Counted from the stretch's first letter, positions 1 through 5,506 are shown. The stretch: 5,506 nucleotides of DNA from Panacagrimonas sp. (GCA_021773655.1 JAJFJX010000172.1:1-5506); one strand, 5' to 3'. The notes: generated from the letters alone by a model not told the origin. Numbers and translations are program-made.

Positions 1-1088
1 CGTTGGCGTTCTCGGTGACGCTGGCCATGACCGCGTTCTGGTTCGGCGTCGCCGTTCCCGTGGATCACGCGCTGCGATGGCGTTACCTGTTGTTCGCTGC
101 GCTCGGTCTGGGCCTGCTGGCGAAGGGGCCGGTCGCCCTGGTGCTGGTCGGCGCGCCGATTCTGCTATGGATGATGTCGACCGGACGACTGTGGTCCTCG
201 ATCCGCGCACTGCCGTGGGCGGGCGGCCTGCTCCTGAGCGTGATGATCGCGCTGCCCTGGTACGTGCTGGCCGAACAGCGGACCCCGGGCTTTCTTGAAT
301 ACTTTCTGGTCGGCGAGCACTTTCAGCGCTTCACCAATCCCGCCTGGGCCGGCGATCTTTACGGCAGCGTGCACGACCGGCCCAGGGGCTACATCTGGTT
401 GCTGTGGCTGGCCAGCGTGCTGCCGTGGACCGGGTTGATACCTTTCATCGCCTTCAGGCGCTGGCAGGCTCGGCACAGCCGCATCGGAGCCGCAACGCCG
501 AAAGCGCCGGCCGATCCGCTGCAGTGGCGGGTGTACCTGCTGGGCTTTGCGTTCGCCCCCGGCCTGCTGTTCACGCTGGCCGGCAGCGTGCTGCCGACCT
601 ATCTGCTGCCCGGTCTGCCCGCGTTCGCGCTGCTGCTGGCGAGCCTGGAACCGGCCAGCACCGGTCGCGTGCTGTCGGCGCGGTCGCTGGCGGCGGTCGC
701 GATGATGATGCCGCTCGGTTTCGCAGTGGCGCTTCCGGTATTCAATACCTGGCAGGCGGCCGATAAATCACAGCGCGCACTGCTGGCGGCGCTGCCGCGA
801 GAGGCCACGGTTGTCTACTACCCGCGCCGGCCGTTTTCTGCGCAGTTCTATACCCGGGGCCGCGCGATCGAGGCGGCCACGCCCGAGGCGTTGCGGGCAG
901 CCCTTGCACGCGCACCGCACAGCCATGTCGCCATGCCCTCCGATGAACTGCCACCTCTTGGCTTGCCCCAGGCCTACCGTGAGGTGGCCCGCGCCGGCCG
1001 TCATCGCGAACATGTTCTGTGGGCGCCTCTGGAGGGCCGGACCGCATCTCTCCTGCCCGGGGGGGCGGTGATCGAAGCAGAGCCGTAA
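1..1088 (+). CDS. GT39 / ArnT-like phospholipid-carrier-dependent glycosyltransferase, C-terminal part (5' truncated)
   Basis: This is a polytopic inner-membrane enzyme of the ArnT/GT39 family. Such enzymes move a sugar from a polyprenyl-phosphate carrier onto an acceptor such as lipid A or protein on the periplasmic face. The frame is already open at the left edge, so the start lies outside; 361 codons from base 3 are visible, against about 550 residues for full ArnT-like proteins. Visible hallmarks, numbered from the first full codon, are LLAKGP (38-43), PWYVLAE (85-91), EHFQRF (105-110) and LPTYLLPGLPA (197-207), set among repeated hydrophobic helices. About 110 hydrophilic C-terminal residues (250-361) look like the periplasmic domain that ends these proteins. 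The catalytic acidic loop near the N-terminus is outside the window, so neither activity nor substrate can be judged. The next gene is 75 bp downstream on the same strand. The family call is firm; assignment to true ArnT (aminoarabinose transfer) is not. Confidence 0.85.
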   Translation, partial: LAFSVTLAMTAFWFGVAVPVDHALRWRYLLFAALGLGLLAKGPVALVLVGAPILLWMMSTGRLWSSIRALPWAGGLLLSVMIALPWYVLAEQRTPGFLEYFLVGEHFQRFTNPAWAGDLYGSVHDRPRGYIWLLWLASVLPWTGLIPFIAFRRWQARHSRIGAATPKAPADPLQWRVYLLGFAFAPGLLFTLAGSVLPTYLLPGLPAFALLLASLEPASTGRVLSARSLAAVAMMMPLGFAVALPVFNTWQAADKSQRALLAALPREATVVYYPRRPFSAQFYTRGRAIEAATPEALRAALARAPHSHVAMPSDELPPLGLPQAYREVARAGRHREHVLWAPLEGRTASLLPGGAVIEAEP

Positions 1089-1093
1089 TCCGC

Positions 1094-1111
1094 GGGTCAC
1101 GCGCGCGTCAC
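1094..1111 (+). promoter_or_regulatory. Possible Pho-box-like direct repeat upstream of the PhoX-family gene
   Basis: GTCAC occurs at 1096-1100 and again at 1107-1111, a period of exactly 11 bp, on the coding strand and 52 bp before the PhoX-family ATG. PhoB sites are two CTGTCAT-like half-sites with the same 11-bp period. The core GTCA matches in both halves, but overall only about 9 of 18 consensus positions agree, and the usual A/T-rich spacer is GC here. A weak -10-like CGAAAT sits at 1122-1127, which is a plausible distance for a PhoB-dependent promoter. This is an inference from context. CG-rich sequence could produce the repeat by chance. Confidence 0.3.
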
Positions 1112-1117
1112 CTGCTG

Positions 1118-1135
1118 CCCGCGAAATGCAGCGGG
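1118..1135. other. Short inverted repeat between the glycosyltransferase and PhoX-family genes
   Basis: CCCGC (1118-1122) and GCGGG (1131-1135) form a perfect 5-bp stem around an 8-base loop. A competing stem pairs CGCGGG (1091-1096) with CCCGCG (1118-1123). No T-run follows either one. They could be a weak transcription stop for the upstream gene or just a product of high GC. Confidence 0.3.
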
Positions 1136-1163
1136 TTCGTCCACCTCCGGATTCTGCTCTCCG

Positions 1164-2528
1164 ATGCACACCTTCCACCGGCGCGAGGTACTGCGCATGC
1201 TGTTCCTGGGCGCTGCGGGGACCCTGGCCGGCCTGGTTCCCGGTTTCGCGCAATGTGCGTCGAGCCCGCGCTCCGGGATTTTCATTCCTGCCGGGCCGTT
1301 GTCCGGAATCGGCCCGCTGGTGGATACCGGGGTGGACGGCATTCGCGCACCGCGCGGCTTTGGTCTGCGCGCGGTTGCCCGGCATCTGTTCGATCCGGTC
1401 AGCGGACATTTCGACCCCTTCGGCATTGGCGGCCACCCCTGGCACAAGGCGCCCGATGGTGGCGCCTGCTTCGCTGCGCCCGAGGGCGGCTGGGTGTATG
1501 TGTCCAACTGCGAATCGAACTCGGTCGGTGGCGCCAGTGCGCTGCGCTTCGACGTGGACGGGCGCGTGGAAGCGGCCTATCGGGTGCTGGACGGCACGCG
1601 CCGCAACTGTTCGGGCGGCGCCACGCCCTGGCAGACCTGGTTGTCCTGCGAGGAGATCGGCGACGGCCTGGTGTACGAATGCGATCCCTTCGGCGGGCCA
1701 GCCGGCGCGCGCTCATGGCCGGCCCTGGGCTGCTTCAACCACGAGGCGGTGGCGGTGGACCTGCACACCCGCTCGCTGTTCCTGACCGAGGACGCCGGGG
1801 ACGGCCGTCTGTATCGCTTCGAATCTGCGGCGCGTACGAGCACCGACTCCGGGGATCGTCTCGACCTGGAGAACGGCCGACTCCAGGTGCTCAATGTGTC
1901 CGGTGAGCAGGACGGCGGCTATGCGAAGAGCAGCGCGCAGGCGCGAACCCTGCGCCCAGCGCGATGGGTGGACGTGCCGGAGCCGCTGGCGCCCCAGGCG
2001 CAGGTTCGGGCCGCGCGACGTCGGGACGGGCTGGACGTCCCCGGCACCGTATTCCGCGGCGCCGAAGGCATCTGGGTGCACACGCTGCCGCCGGCGCTGC
2101 GAACCGTTCCGCCGGGGGGTGACCGGCCCAGCCGTGCGATCGTGTTCTTCGCCTGCAAGGGCGATAACCGCGTGTACGCGCTGGACATCGACAACTGCCT
2201 GATCGAGGCCGTGTTCGACAACACGCTGGAAGCGCTGGCCGTTCACGATGTCGACGGACTGGTGGTCAGCCCTGCCGGCGACATCGTGGTGTCAGAGGAC
2301 GGCGCGGCAACGCGCCTGATCGTGCTGCGCCCGGGGCAGGATGCCGTCACCCTGCTCGCTGCAGGCCATGCGCGTTCGGAACTGACCGGCCTGGCATTCT
2401 CGCCCGATGGCAGCCGGCTCTATTTCAGTTCGCAACGAGGCCCCAACCTGCCGTTTCGTGCTCGCGGGACCGGGGTAACCTACGAGCTGCGCATACCTGC
2501 GGACATTCGAGCAGCGGCGCAGACCTGA
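1164..2528 (+). CDS. PhoX/DUF839-family protein with Tat signal (putative metal-dependent phosphatase)
   Basis: This is a predicted periplasmic member of the PhoX family, whose characterised members are Fe/Ca-dependent alkaline phosphatases that hydrolyse phosphate monoesters. The N-terminus has a twin-arginine signal: HRREVLR (5-11), a hydrophobic stretch (12-28) and likely cleavage near GFA|Q (29/30). PhoX proteins are Tat-exported, so this fits. Family motifs follow in order: WVYVSNCESN (110-119), RNCSGGATPWQTWLSCEE (147-164), FNHEAVAVD (191-199), LTEDAGDGRLYRF (207-219), FRGAEG (297-302), FACKGDN (329-335), VSEDG (376-380) and FSPDG (412-416). The acidic and cysteine residues in these blades are where the family binds its metal cluster. 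At 454 residues it is shorter than the roughly 600-residue or larger biochemically studied PhoX, so it belongs to the compact DUF839 branch and activity is inferred. The ATG has only a weak GGA upstream (1149-1151), but it puts the Tat motif at the very N-terminus. It may be phosphate-regulated, given the repeat just upstream. Confidence 0.9.
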   Translation: MHTFHRREVLRMLFLGAAGTLAGLVPGFAQCASSPRSGIFIPAGPLSGIGPLVDTGVDGIRAPRGFGLRAVARHLFDPVSGHFDPFGIGGHPWHKAPDGGACFAAPEGGWVYVSNCESNSVGGASALRFDVDGRVEAAYRVLDGTRRNCSGGATPWQTWLSCEEIGDGLVYECDPFGGPAGARSWPALGCFNHEAVAVDLHTRSLFLTEDAGDGRLYRFESAARTSTDSGDRLDLENGRLQVLNVSGEQDGGYAKSSAQARTLRPARWVDVPEPLAPQAQVRAARRRDGLDVPGTVFRGAEGIWVHTLPPALRTVPPGGDRPSRAIVFFACKGDNRVYALDIDNCLIEAVFDNTLEALAVHDVDGLVVSPAGDIVVSEDGAATRLIVLRPGQDAVTLLAAGHARSELTGLAFSPDGSRLYFSSQRGPNLPFRARGTGVTYELRIPADIRAAAQT

Positions 2529-2562
2529 CTTCCGGGCGCGCGGGCACGCGCGGGTTCCGTGC

Positions 2563-2584
2563 GCGGATCAAGGCATCGATCCGC
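2563..2584 (+). terminator. Candidate hairpin after the PhoX-family gene
   Basis: GCGGATC (2563-2569) and GATCCGC (2578-2584) make a perfect 7-bp stem with an 8-base loop, 34 bp after the PhoX-family stop. No T-tract follows, so intrinsic termination is doubtful. The position between two convergent genes is right for a transcription end. Just before it lie a direct repeat of CGCGCGGG (2537-2544 and 2547-2554) and a weaker GCACG/CGTGC pair (2544-2548 and 2558-2562). Confidence 0.4.
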
Positions 2585-2652
2585 TCGTGGCAGTTGCTGC
2601 GACAGATGACTTCTGCAGGCCGCCACGCACCGGGCGCGGGCTGCTGTCCGAT

Positions 2653-2672
2653 GGCCTCCTCGCGCCGAGGCC
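2653..2672 (-). terminator. Candidate hairpin after the DUF4396 gene
   Basis: GGCCTC (2653-2658) and GAGGCC (2667-2672) are a perfect 6-bp inverted repeat. It begins 18 bp downstream of the DUF4396 stop on the minus strand. An alternative inner stem, CCTCG-GCG-CGAGG on the minus strand, has a 3-base loop. No T-run follows, so this is a weak terminator candidate in the short convergent gap. Nothing else in 2529-2690 looks like a gene. Confidence 0.35.
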
Positions 2673-2690
2673 GGTCCGAGCATCGACAGC

Positions 2691-3281
2691 TCAATGGCAG
2701 GGCTGCTTGATACTGCGCTTGAGCAGCCACCAATTCACCGGCCAGGCAGCGACGAAGCCTGCGGGCAAGGCGAGCGCATAACCGATCCAGAACTGCGACG
2801 CGAAGATCGATCCTGCGGTGACGCCGCCGACGTGGTAGTCGGTGAGGTTCATCGCCAACTCCATCACCGCGATGGAGATGGTTTCACCCAGCCATAGCGT
2901 CCTGAACGCCGCGCCCCAGCTCCTGCCCTGTTGCACCAGCGGCCACAGTCCCAGGGTGTAGCCGGAGGCGAAGCCCATGGCGGTGGCCAAGGTCATCGTC
3001 GCCCAGGGATTCAGGCCCAGCGTGACGCCGATGGCCAGGCCGAGGAATTCACCGATGGCGCAGCCGGACAGGCAGTGGACGGTGGCCGAAGTGGTCAGGC
3101 CGAACATCGATCCGCTGCCATGCCCTGCGTGGGCGTGAGCTGCGTGATGCGCGGGCGCCGGATCGGCCGGCGCCTTGGCCGCGCAATGCGCATCGGCGGA
3201 CGCCTCGGCTTTCGCCTTGCCCCGGCAGCAGGCTGCGGCGTCGGGGTCGGGTGCGTGTGAGTCGGGGGGTGCAGCGTTCAT
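2691..3281 (-). CDS. DUF4396-domain membrane protein with Cys/His-rich N-terminus
   Basis: This is a 196-residue protein of the DUF4396 family, whose biochemical role is not established to my knowledge. Residues 1-58 are hydrophilic, rich in Ala and Pro, and loaded with possible metal ligands: C18, C19 and C33, then H45, H46, H49, H51 and H54. The rest is four likely transmembrane helices (about 62-88, 92-117, 125-147 and 158-187). They carry the family signatures HCLSGCAIGE (69-78), ETISIAVMEL (133-142) and WPVNWWLL (180-187). H69, C70, C74, E78, E133 and E141 are polar or metal-capable residues in or next to helices. The start is well supported: AAGGAG lies 7 bases before the ATG. The gene follows the MerR regulator by one base and is surely cotranscribed with it. 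A role in binding or moving a thiophilic metal ion is inferred from the ligands and neighbours, not shown. Confidence 0.85.
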   Translation of the reverse strand: MNAAPPDSHAPDPDAAACCRGKAKAEASADAHCAAKAPADPAPAHHAAHAHAGHGSGSMFGLTTSATVHCLSGCAIGEFLGLAIGVTLGLNPWATMTLATAMGFASGYTLGLWPLVQQGRSWGAAFRTLWLGETISIAVMELAMNLTDYHVGGVTAGSIFASQFWIGYALALPAGFVAAWPVNWWLLKRSIKQPCH

Positions 3282-3282
3282 A

Positions 3283-3720
3283 TCAGGACTCCTTCGGGGC
3301 TGACAAAGCGGGGGCTGACAAGGAGACTGCCTGTACGCCCTGAATGATGGGACAGCCGGCGACGGGCCCGCGTCCGTGGCACTGCCGCTCCAGCGCCGCC
3401 AGGGCCTCGCGGATGGCGGTTAGCTCACGAATCTTGCGGTCCAGGTCCTGGATACGGGCCCGTGCCCGATCCCGCACCTGTGCGCGGGCGCCACCGCCGT
3501 CCTGCAGGCGCAGCAGTTCGGCGATGTCGTCCAGCGTGAAGCCGAGTGCCTTGGCCTGGCGGATGAAGCGCAGTCGTTCGATCTGGGCCAGGTCGAATAG
3601 GCGGTAGCCGCCGGCCGTGCGCGGCGCGCGCCACAGCAGGCCTTCGCGTTCGTAGTAGCGCACCGTGTCGACGGCCACTCCCGCCGCCCTGGCCGCGGCG
3701 CCGATGGTGATCGGGGACAT
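3283..3720 (-). CDS. MerR-family heavy-metal-responsive transcriptional regulator
   Basis: This is a 145-residue DNA-binding activator of the MerR/CueR/ZntR type, which twists long-spacer promoters open on binding metal. The N-terminal winged helix-turn-helix spans about 4-70: TIGAAARAAGV (5-15), TVRYYEREGLL (19-29), GGYRLF (37-42) and RLRFIRQAKALGF (49-61). A dimerisation coiled coil runs from about 80 to 112. The metal loop is C114-H-G-R-G-P-V-A-G-C123-P-I-I, with the same C-x8-C spacing as mercury MerR. These are the only two cysteines; the helix cysteine that divalent-metal sensors carry around position 79 is missing. That favours a monovalent ion such as Cu(I) or Ag(I), but does not settle it. 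The start at 3720 is chosen because AAGGAG sits 8 bases upstream and the domain begins at once. The frame is open back to an ATG at 3798, but that would translate the promoter and adds no family sequence. The tail carries a tandem LSAPx repeat. Confidence 0.95.
   Translation of the reverse strand: MSPITIGAAARAAGVAVDTVRYYEREGLLWRAPRTAGGYRLFDLAQIERLRFIRQAKALGFTLDDIAELLRLQDGGGARAQVRDRARARIQDLDRKIRELTAIREALAALERQCHGRGPVAGCPIIQGVQAVSLSAPALSAPKES
3289..3294 (-). promoter_or_regulatory. Ribosome binding site of the DUF4396 gene, inside the regulator's 3' end
   Basis: AAGGAG on the minus strand sits 7 bases before the DUF4396 ATG and overlaps the last codons of the regulator gene. The regulator's TGA (3283-3285) is separated from the ATG by a single base. 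Translational coupling of the two genes is therefore likely. Confidence 0.8.
3296..3321. repeat. Two 11-bp direct repeats with a 15-bp period in the regulator's 3' end
   Basis: GGGGCTGACAA occurs at 3296-3306 and 3311-3321. The 15-bp period keeps the frame and encodes the tandem LSAPA-LSAPK at the regulator's C-terminus. It looks like a small replication-slippage duplication that lengthened a non-conserved tail. Confidence 0.85.
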
Positions 3721-3728
3721 GAATGGCT

Positions 3729-3734
3729 CTCCTT
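3729..3734 (-). promoter_or_regulatory. Ribosome binding site deciding the MerR start
   Basis: A strong AAGGAG on the minus strand lies 8 bases before the ATG at 3720. The alternative ATG at 3798 has no such site. This fixes the shorter start for the regulator. Confidence 0.8.
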
Positions 3735-3753
3735 TTGGTTTTGGCTTGCAGCG

Positions 3754-3785
3754 ATCCTGCGGTCCGGACCCTACTCCAGGGTCAA
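3754..3785 (-). promoter_or_regulatory. MerR-type promoter/operator with 20-bp spacer, driving the regulator and DUF4396 genes
   Basis: On the minus strand, -35 TTGACC (3780-3785) and -10 CAGGAT (3754-3759) are separated by 20 bp. This is the overlong spacing that MerR-family activators act on. Within the spacer, CTGGA and TCCGG flank six bases as an imperfect dyad centred 8-9 bp after the -35 element, as recalled for the E. coli zntA operator (TTGACT-CTGGAGT...TCCAG). A second perfect repeat, GACCCT-GGAGT-AGGGTC, overlaps the -35 element, and GGTCCGGACC (3761-3770) is a full palindrome. The -10 is poor, as expected for an activator-dependent promoter. Transcription would begin near 3747, giving a leader of about 27 bases. 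It lies in the 78-bp gap after the cusA stop. Confidence 0.75.
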
Positions 3786-3798
3786 GACCGCTGCGCAT

Positions 3799-5506
3799 TC
3801 AGGTCGATATGCCGTCGGTCGATGGTGCGTGCTTCTTGGATCGCCCTCGCCGCATCAGCAGGTACGCAGCCGGGATCACGAACATCGACAGCAGCGGCGC
3901 GGTGATCATTCCACCCACCATCGGCGCGGCGATGCGCTGCATCACCTCGCTGCCGGTGCCGGCACCGATGAACAGCGGCACCAGTCCGGCGATGATCACT
4001 GCCACCGTCATGGCCTTGGGCCGTACCCGCAGCACTGCGCCCTCGATCAGCGCGGCTTCCAGGTCCGTGTCGCTTCGCATTGCGTCGCGCTGCCGATGCT
4101 GCTCGATGGCGCTGCGCAGGTAGACCAGCATGATCACGCCGAACTCGGCGGCGACGCCGGCCAGCGCAATGAAGCCGACGCCGCTGGCCACCGACAGCTC
4201 GTGGCCCAGGGCCCAGATCAGCCACAGCCCGCCGACCATGGCAAGGGGCAGGGTGGCCATGATCAGCAAGGCGTCGGCCAGGCTGCGGAAGGTCAGGTAC
4301 AGCAGCAGCAGGATGATCGCCAGGGTCAGCGGCACCACGACCTGCAGGCGCCGGGTGGCGCGCTCCAGGTATTCGAACTGCCCGGACCAGGTGATCGAAT
4401 AGCCGGGCGGCAAAGGCACCTGTTCGGCCACCACGCGGCGCGCCTCGGTCACATAGCCGCCAAGGTCGCGGTCGCGGATGTCGACGTAGACCCAGCCGTT
4501 GGGCCGCGCGTTTTCTGACTTGATCATCGGCGGGCCGTCGGTGATCTCGATGGTGGCGATCTGGTCCAGGGTGATGGTGGCTCCGCGCCGGGTGACGATG
4601 GGCAGGGCGCGCAGGTCGCCTGGCGAATCGCGCAGTTCGCGCGGGTAGCGCAGGTTGATCGGAAAGCGCTGCAGGCCTTCGACCGTCTCGCCGATATTCT
4701 GGCCGCCGATCGCCAGCGCCACGATGCGCTGCACGTCGGCGATCGACAGCCCCTGCCGCGCCGCGGCGACGCGGTCCGGGTGGATCTCGATGTAGCGGCC
4801 GCCGGAGACGCGCTCGGAGAATGCCGAGGCGGTGCCGCGGATCCGGCCGACCACGCGCTCGACCTGCGCGCCCAGACTTTCGAGCGTGTCCAGGTCCGGC
4901 CCGGCGATCTTGATGCCCACCGCCGACTTGATGCCGGTGGCGAGCATGTCGATGCGGTTGCGGATCGGCTGCACCCAGACATTGCCCATGCCGGGAATCT
5001 GCAGCGCGGCATCCATCTGCTCGATCAGCTTTTCGGTCGTCATGTCCGCGCGCCACTGCGACTTCGGCTTGAGCATCACCGTGGTCTCCACCATCTCCAG
5101 CGGCGCGGGATCAGTGGCGGTCTCGGCGCGTCCGATCTTGCCGAACACCCGCTCCACTTCCGGAAAGTTCTTGAGGATGCGATCGGTCTGCTGGAGGATC
5201 TGGGCGCCCTTGCCGATGGCCAGACCGGGCAGGGCGGTGGGCATGTAGAGCAGGTCGCCCTCGTCCAGCGGCGGCATGAATTCGCTGCCCAGTTGCATTG
5301 CCGGCCAGATCGACACCCCCAGCACCAGCGCCGCGATGCCCAGCGTGAGGCGCGGGTGTCGCAGCACCGCCAACAGCGCCGGCCGGTAGATGGCGATCAA
5401 CCCGCGGTTGAGTGGATTGCGCCGCTCGTCGACGATCCTGCCGCGGATGAACGCCACCATCAGCACCGGCACCAGCGTCACCGACAGGCCCGCCGCCGCC
5501 GCCATC
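3799..5506 (-). CDS. cusA: CusA-type Cu(I)/Ag(I) RND efflux pump, C-terminal half (5' truncated)
   Basis: This is the inner-membrane proton-driven pump of a CusCBA tripartite exporter, which removes Cu(I)/Ag(I) from the periplasm and cytoplasm across the outer membrane. The frame is open to the right edge; the 568 visible residues correspond to about E. coli CusA 486 to the end. By an alignment from memory with a constant offset of 485, the metal-binding triad M573/M623/M672 is kept as M88 (LLYMP), M138 (LEMVET) and M187 (RNRIDML). The channel methionines M486, M501 and M1009 are kept as M1, M16 and M522. The proton-relay residues E939 and K984 match E454 (AAEFGV) and K497 (RPKAM, after a 2-residue loop deletion). 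These features separate it from CzcA-type Zn/Co/Cd pumps. M755 of the periplasmic Met pair is Asn270 here. The gene ends 78 bp before the MerR regulator on the same strand; cusB and cusC are expected beyond the right edge. The first visible Met is internal, not the start. Confidence 0.95.
   Translation of the reverse strand, partial: MAAAAGLSVTLVPVLMVAFIRGRIVDERRNPLNRGLIAIYRPALLAVLRHPRLTLGIAALVLGVSIWPAMQLGSEFMPPLDEGDLLYMPTALPGLAIGKGAQILQQTDRILKNFPEVERVFGKIGRAETATDPAPLEMVETTVMLKPKSQWRADMTTEKLIEQMDAALQIPGMGNVWVQPIRNRIDMLATGIKSAVGIKIAGPDLDTLESLGAQVERVVGRIRGTASAFSERVSGGRYIEIHPDRVAAARQGLSIADVQRIVALAIGGQNIGETVEGLQRFPINLRYPRELRDSPGDLRALPIVTRRGATITLDQIATIEITDGPPMIKSENARPNGWVYVDIRDRDLGGYVTEARRVVAEQVPLPPGYSITWSGQFEYLERATRRLQVVVPLTLAIILLLLYLTFRSLADALLIMATLPLAMVGGLWLIWALGHELSVASGVGFIALAGVAAEFGVIMLVYLRSAIEQHRQRDAMRSDTDLEAALIEGAVLRVRPKAMTVAVIIAGLVPLFIGAGTGSEVMQRIAAPMVGGMITAPLLSMFVIPAAYLLMRRGRSKKHAPSTDGIST

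Noticed and set aside
1230..1260. Lipobox in the PhoX-family signal peptide around Cys31
   Set aside because: The residues before the cysteine are G-F-A-Q, and Gln at -1 does not fit a lipoprotein signal; ordinary Tat cleavage after Ala29 fits better.
1019..1906. 295-codon plus-strand frame spanning the glycosyltransferase end and the PhoX-family gene
   Set aside because: Its Arg/Gly/Ala-rich translation has no motif and it overlaps two well-supported genes; it is a high-GC shadow frame.
2425..2733. Possible small gene on the minus strand across the convergent gap
   Set aside because: It overlaps the ends of both flanking genes and has no recognisable domain and no convincing ribosome site.
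2587..2781. Small plus-strand frame in the convergent gap
   Set aside because: More than a third of it is antisense to DUF4396 and it has no recognisable protein features.
3829..4518. 229-codon plus-strand frame antisense to cusA
   Set aside because: Its Gln/His/Gly-rich composition is typical of the antisense of a membrane-protein gene, and it has no ribosome site or family match.
3782..5056. 424-codon minus-strand open frame overlapping cusA
   Set aside because: It lies in another frame of the same strand as the clearly recognisable CusA, its translation is Arg/Ala/His/Pro-rich low-complexity sequence, and it matches no family.
3799..5506. Assignment as CzcA (Zn/Co/Cd pump)
   Set aside because: The CusA-specific methionine triad and channel methionines are present, and the sequence around GDLLYMP and ETATD follows CusA rather than CzcA.

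Overview
The window is high-GC, densely coded bacterial DNA. Its gene families (an ArnT-like GT39 membrane glycosyltransferase, a Tat-exported PhoX-family protein, a CusA-type RND pump and a MerR-type metal regulator) fit a Gram-negative proteobacterium. A gammaproteobacterium of the Xanthomonadales kind is a reasonable guess, but the window holds no taxonomic marker. There are five protein genes, two of them cut by the window edges, and no sign of rRNA, tRNA, CRISPR or insertion sequences.

Left part, plus strand (1-2528): the C-terminal portion of a polytopic GT39/ArnT-like glycosyltransferase, then a 75-bp gap, then a complete 454-residue PhoX/DUF839-family protein with a twin-arginine signal. 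The gap holds a GTCAC direct repeat with an 11-bp period, which resembles the core of a Pho box and may be a promoter element for the PhoX-like gene. A short non-coding stretch (2529-2690) with several GC-rich hairpins separates this block from the convergent block on the right.

Right part, minus strand (5506 down to 2691): the C-terminal half of a CusA-type Cu(I)/Ag(I) RND efflux pump, then a MerR-family metal regulator, then a four-helix DUF4396 membrane protein with a Cys/His-rich N-terminus. The regulator and the DUF4396 gene are one base apart. The regulator has its own promoter, with a 20-bp spacer and an operator closely resembling that of E. coli zntA. The likely picture is a copper/silver efflux operon (cusC and cusB expected beyond the right edge) followed by a small autoregulated metal-sensing operon. 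The least-understood product of that operon is the DUF4396 protein, and this two-gene unit is the best candidate in the window for something poorly described. The rest is recognisable accessory or housekeeping material.
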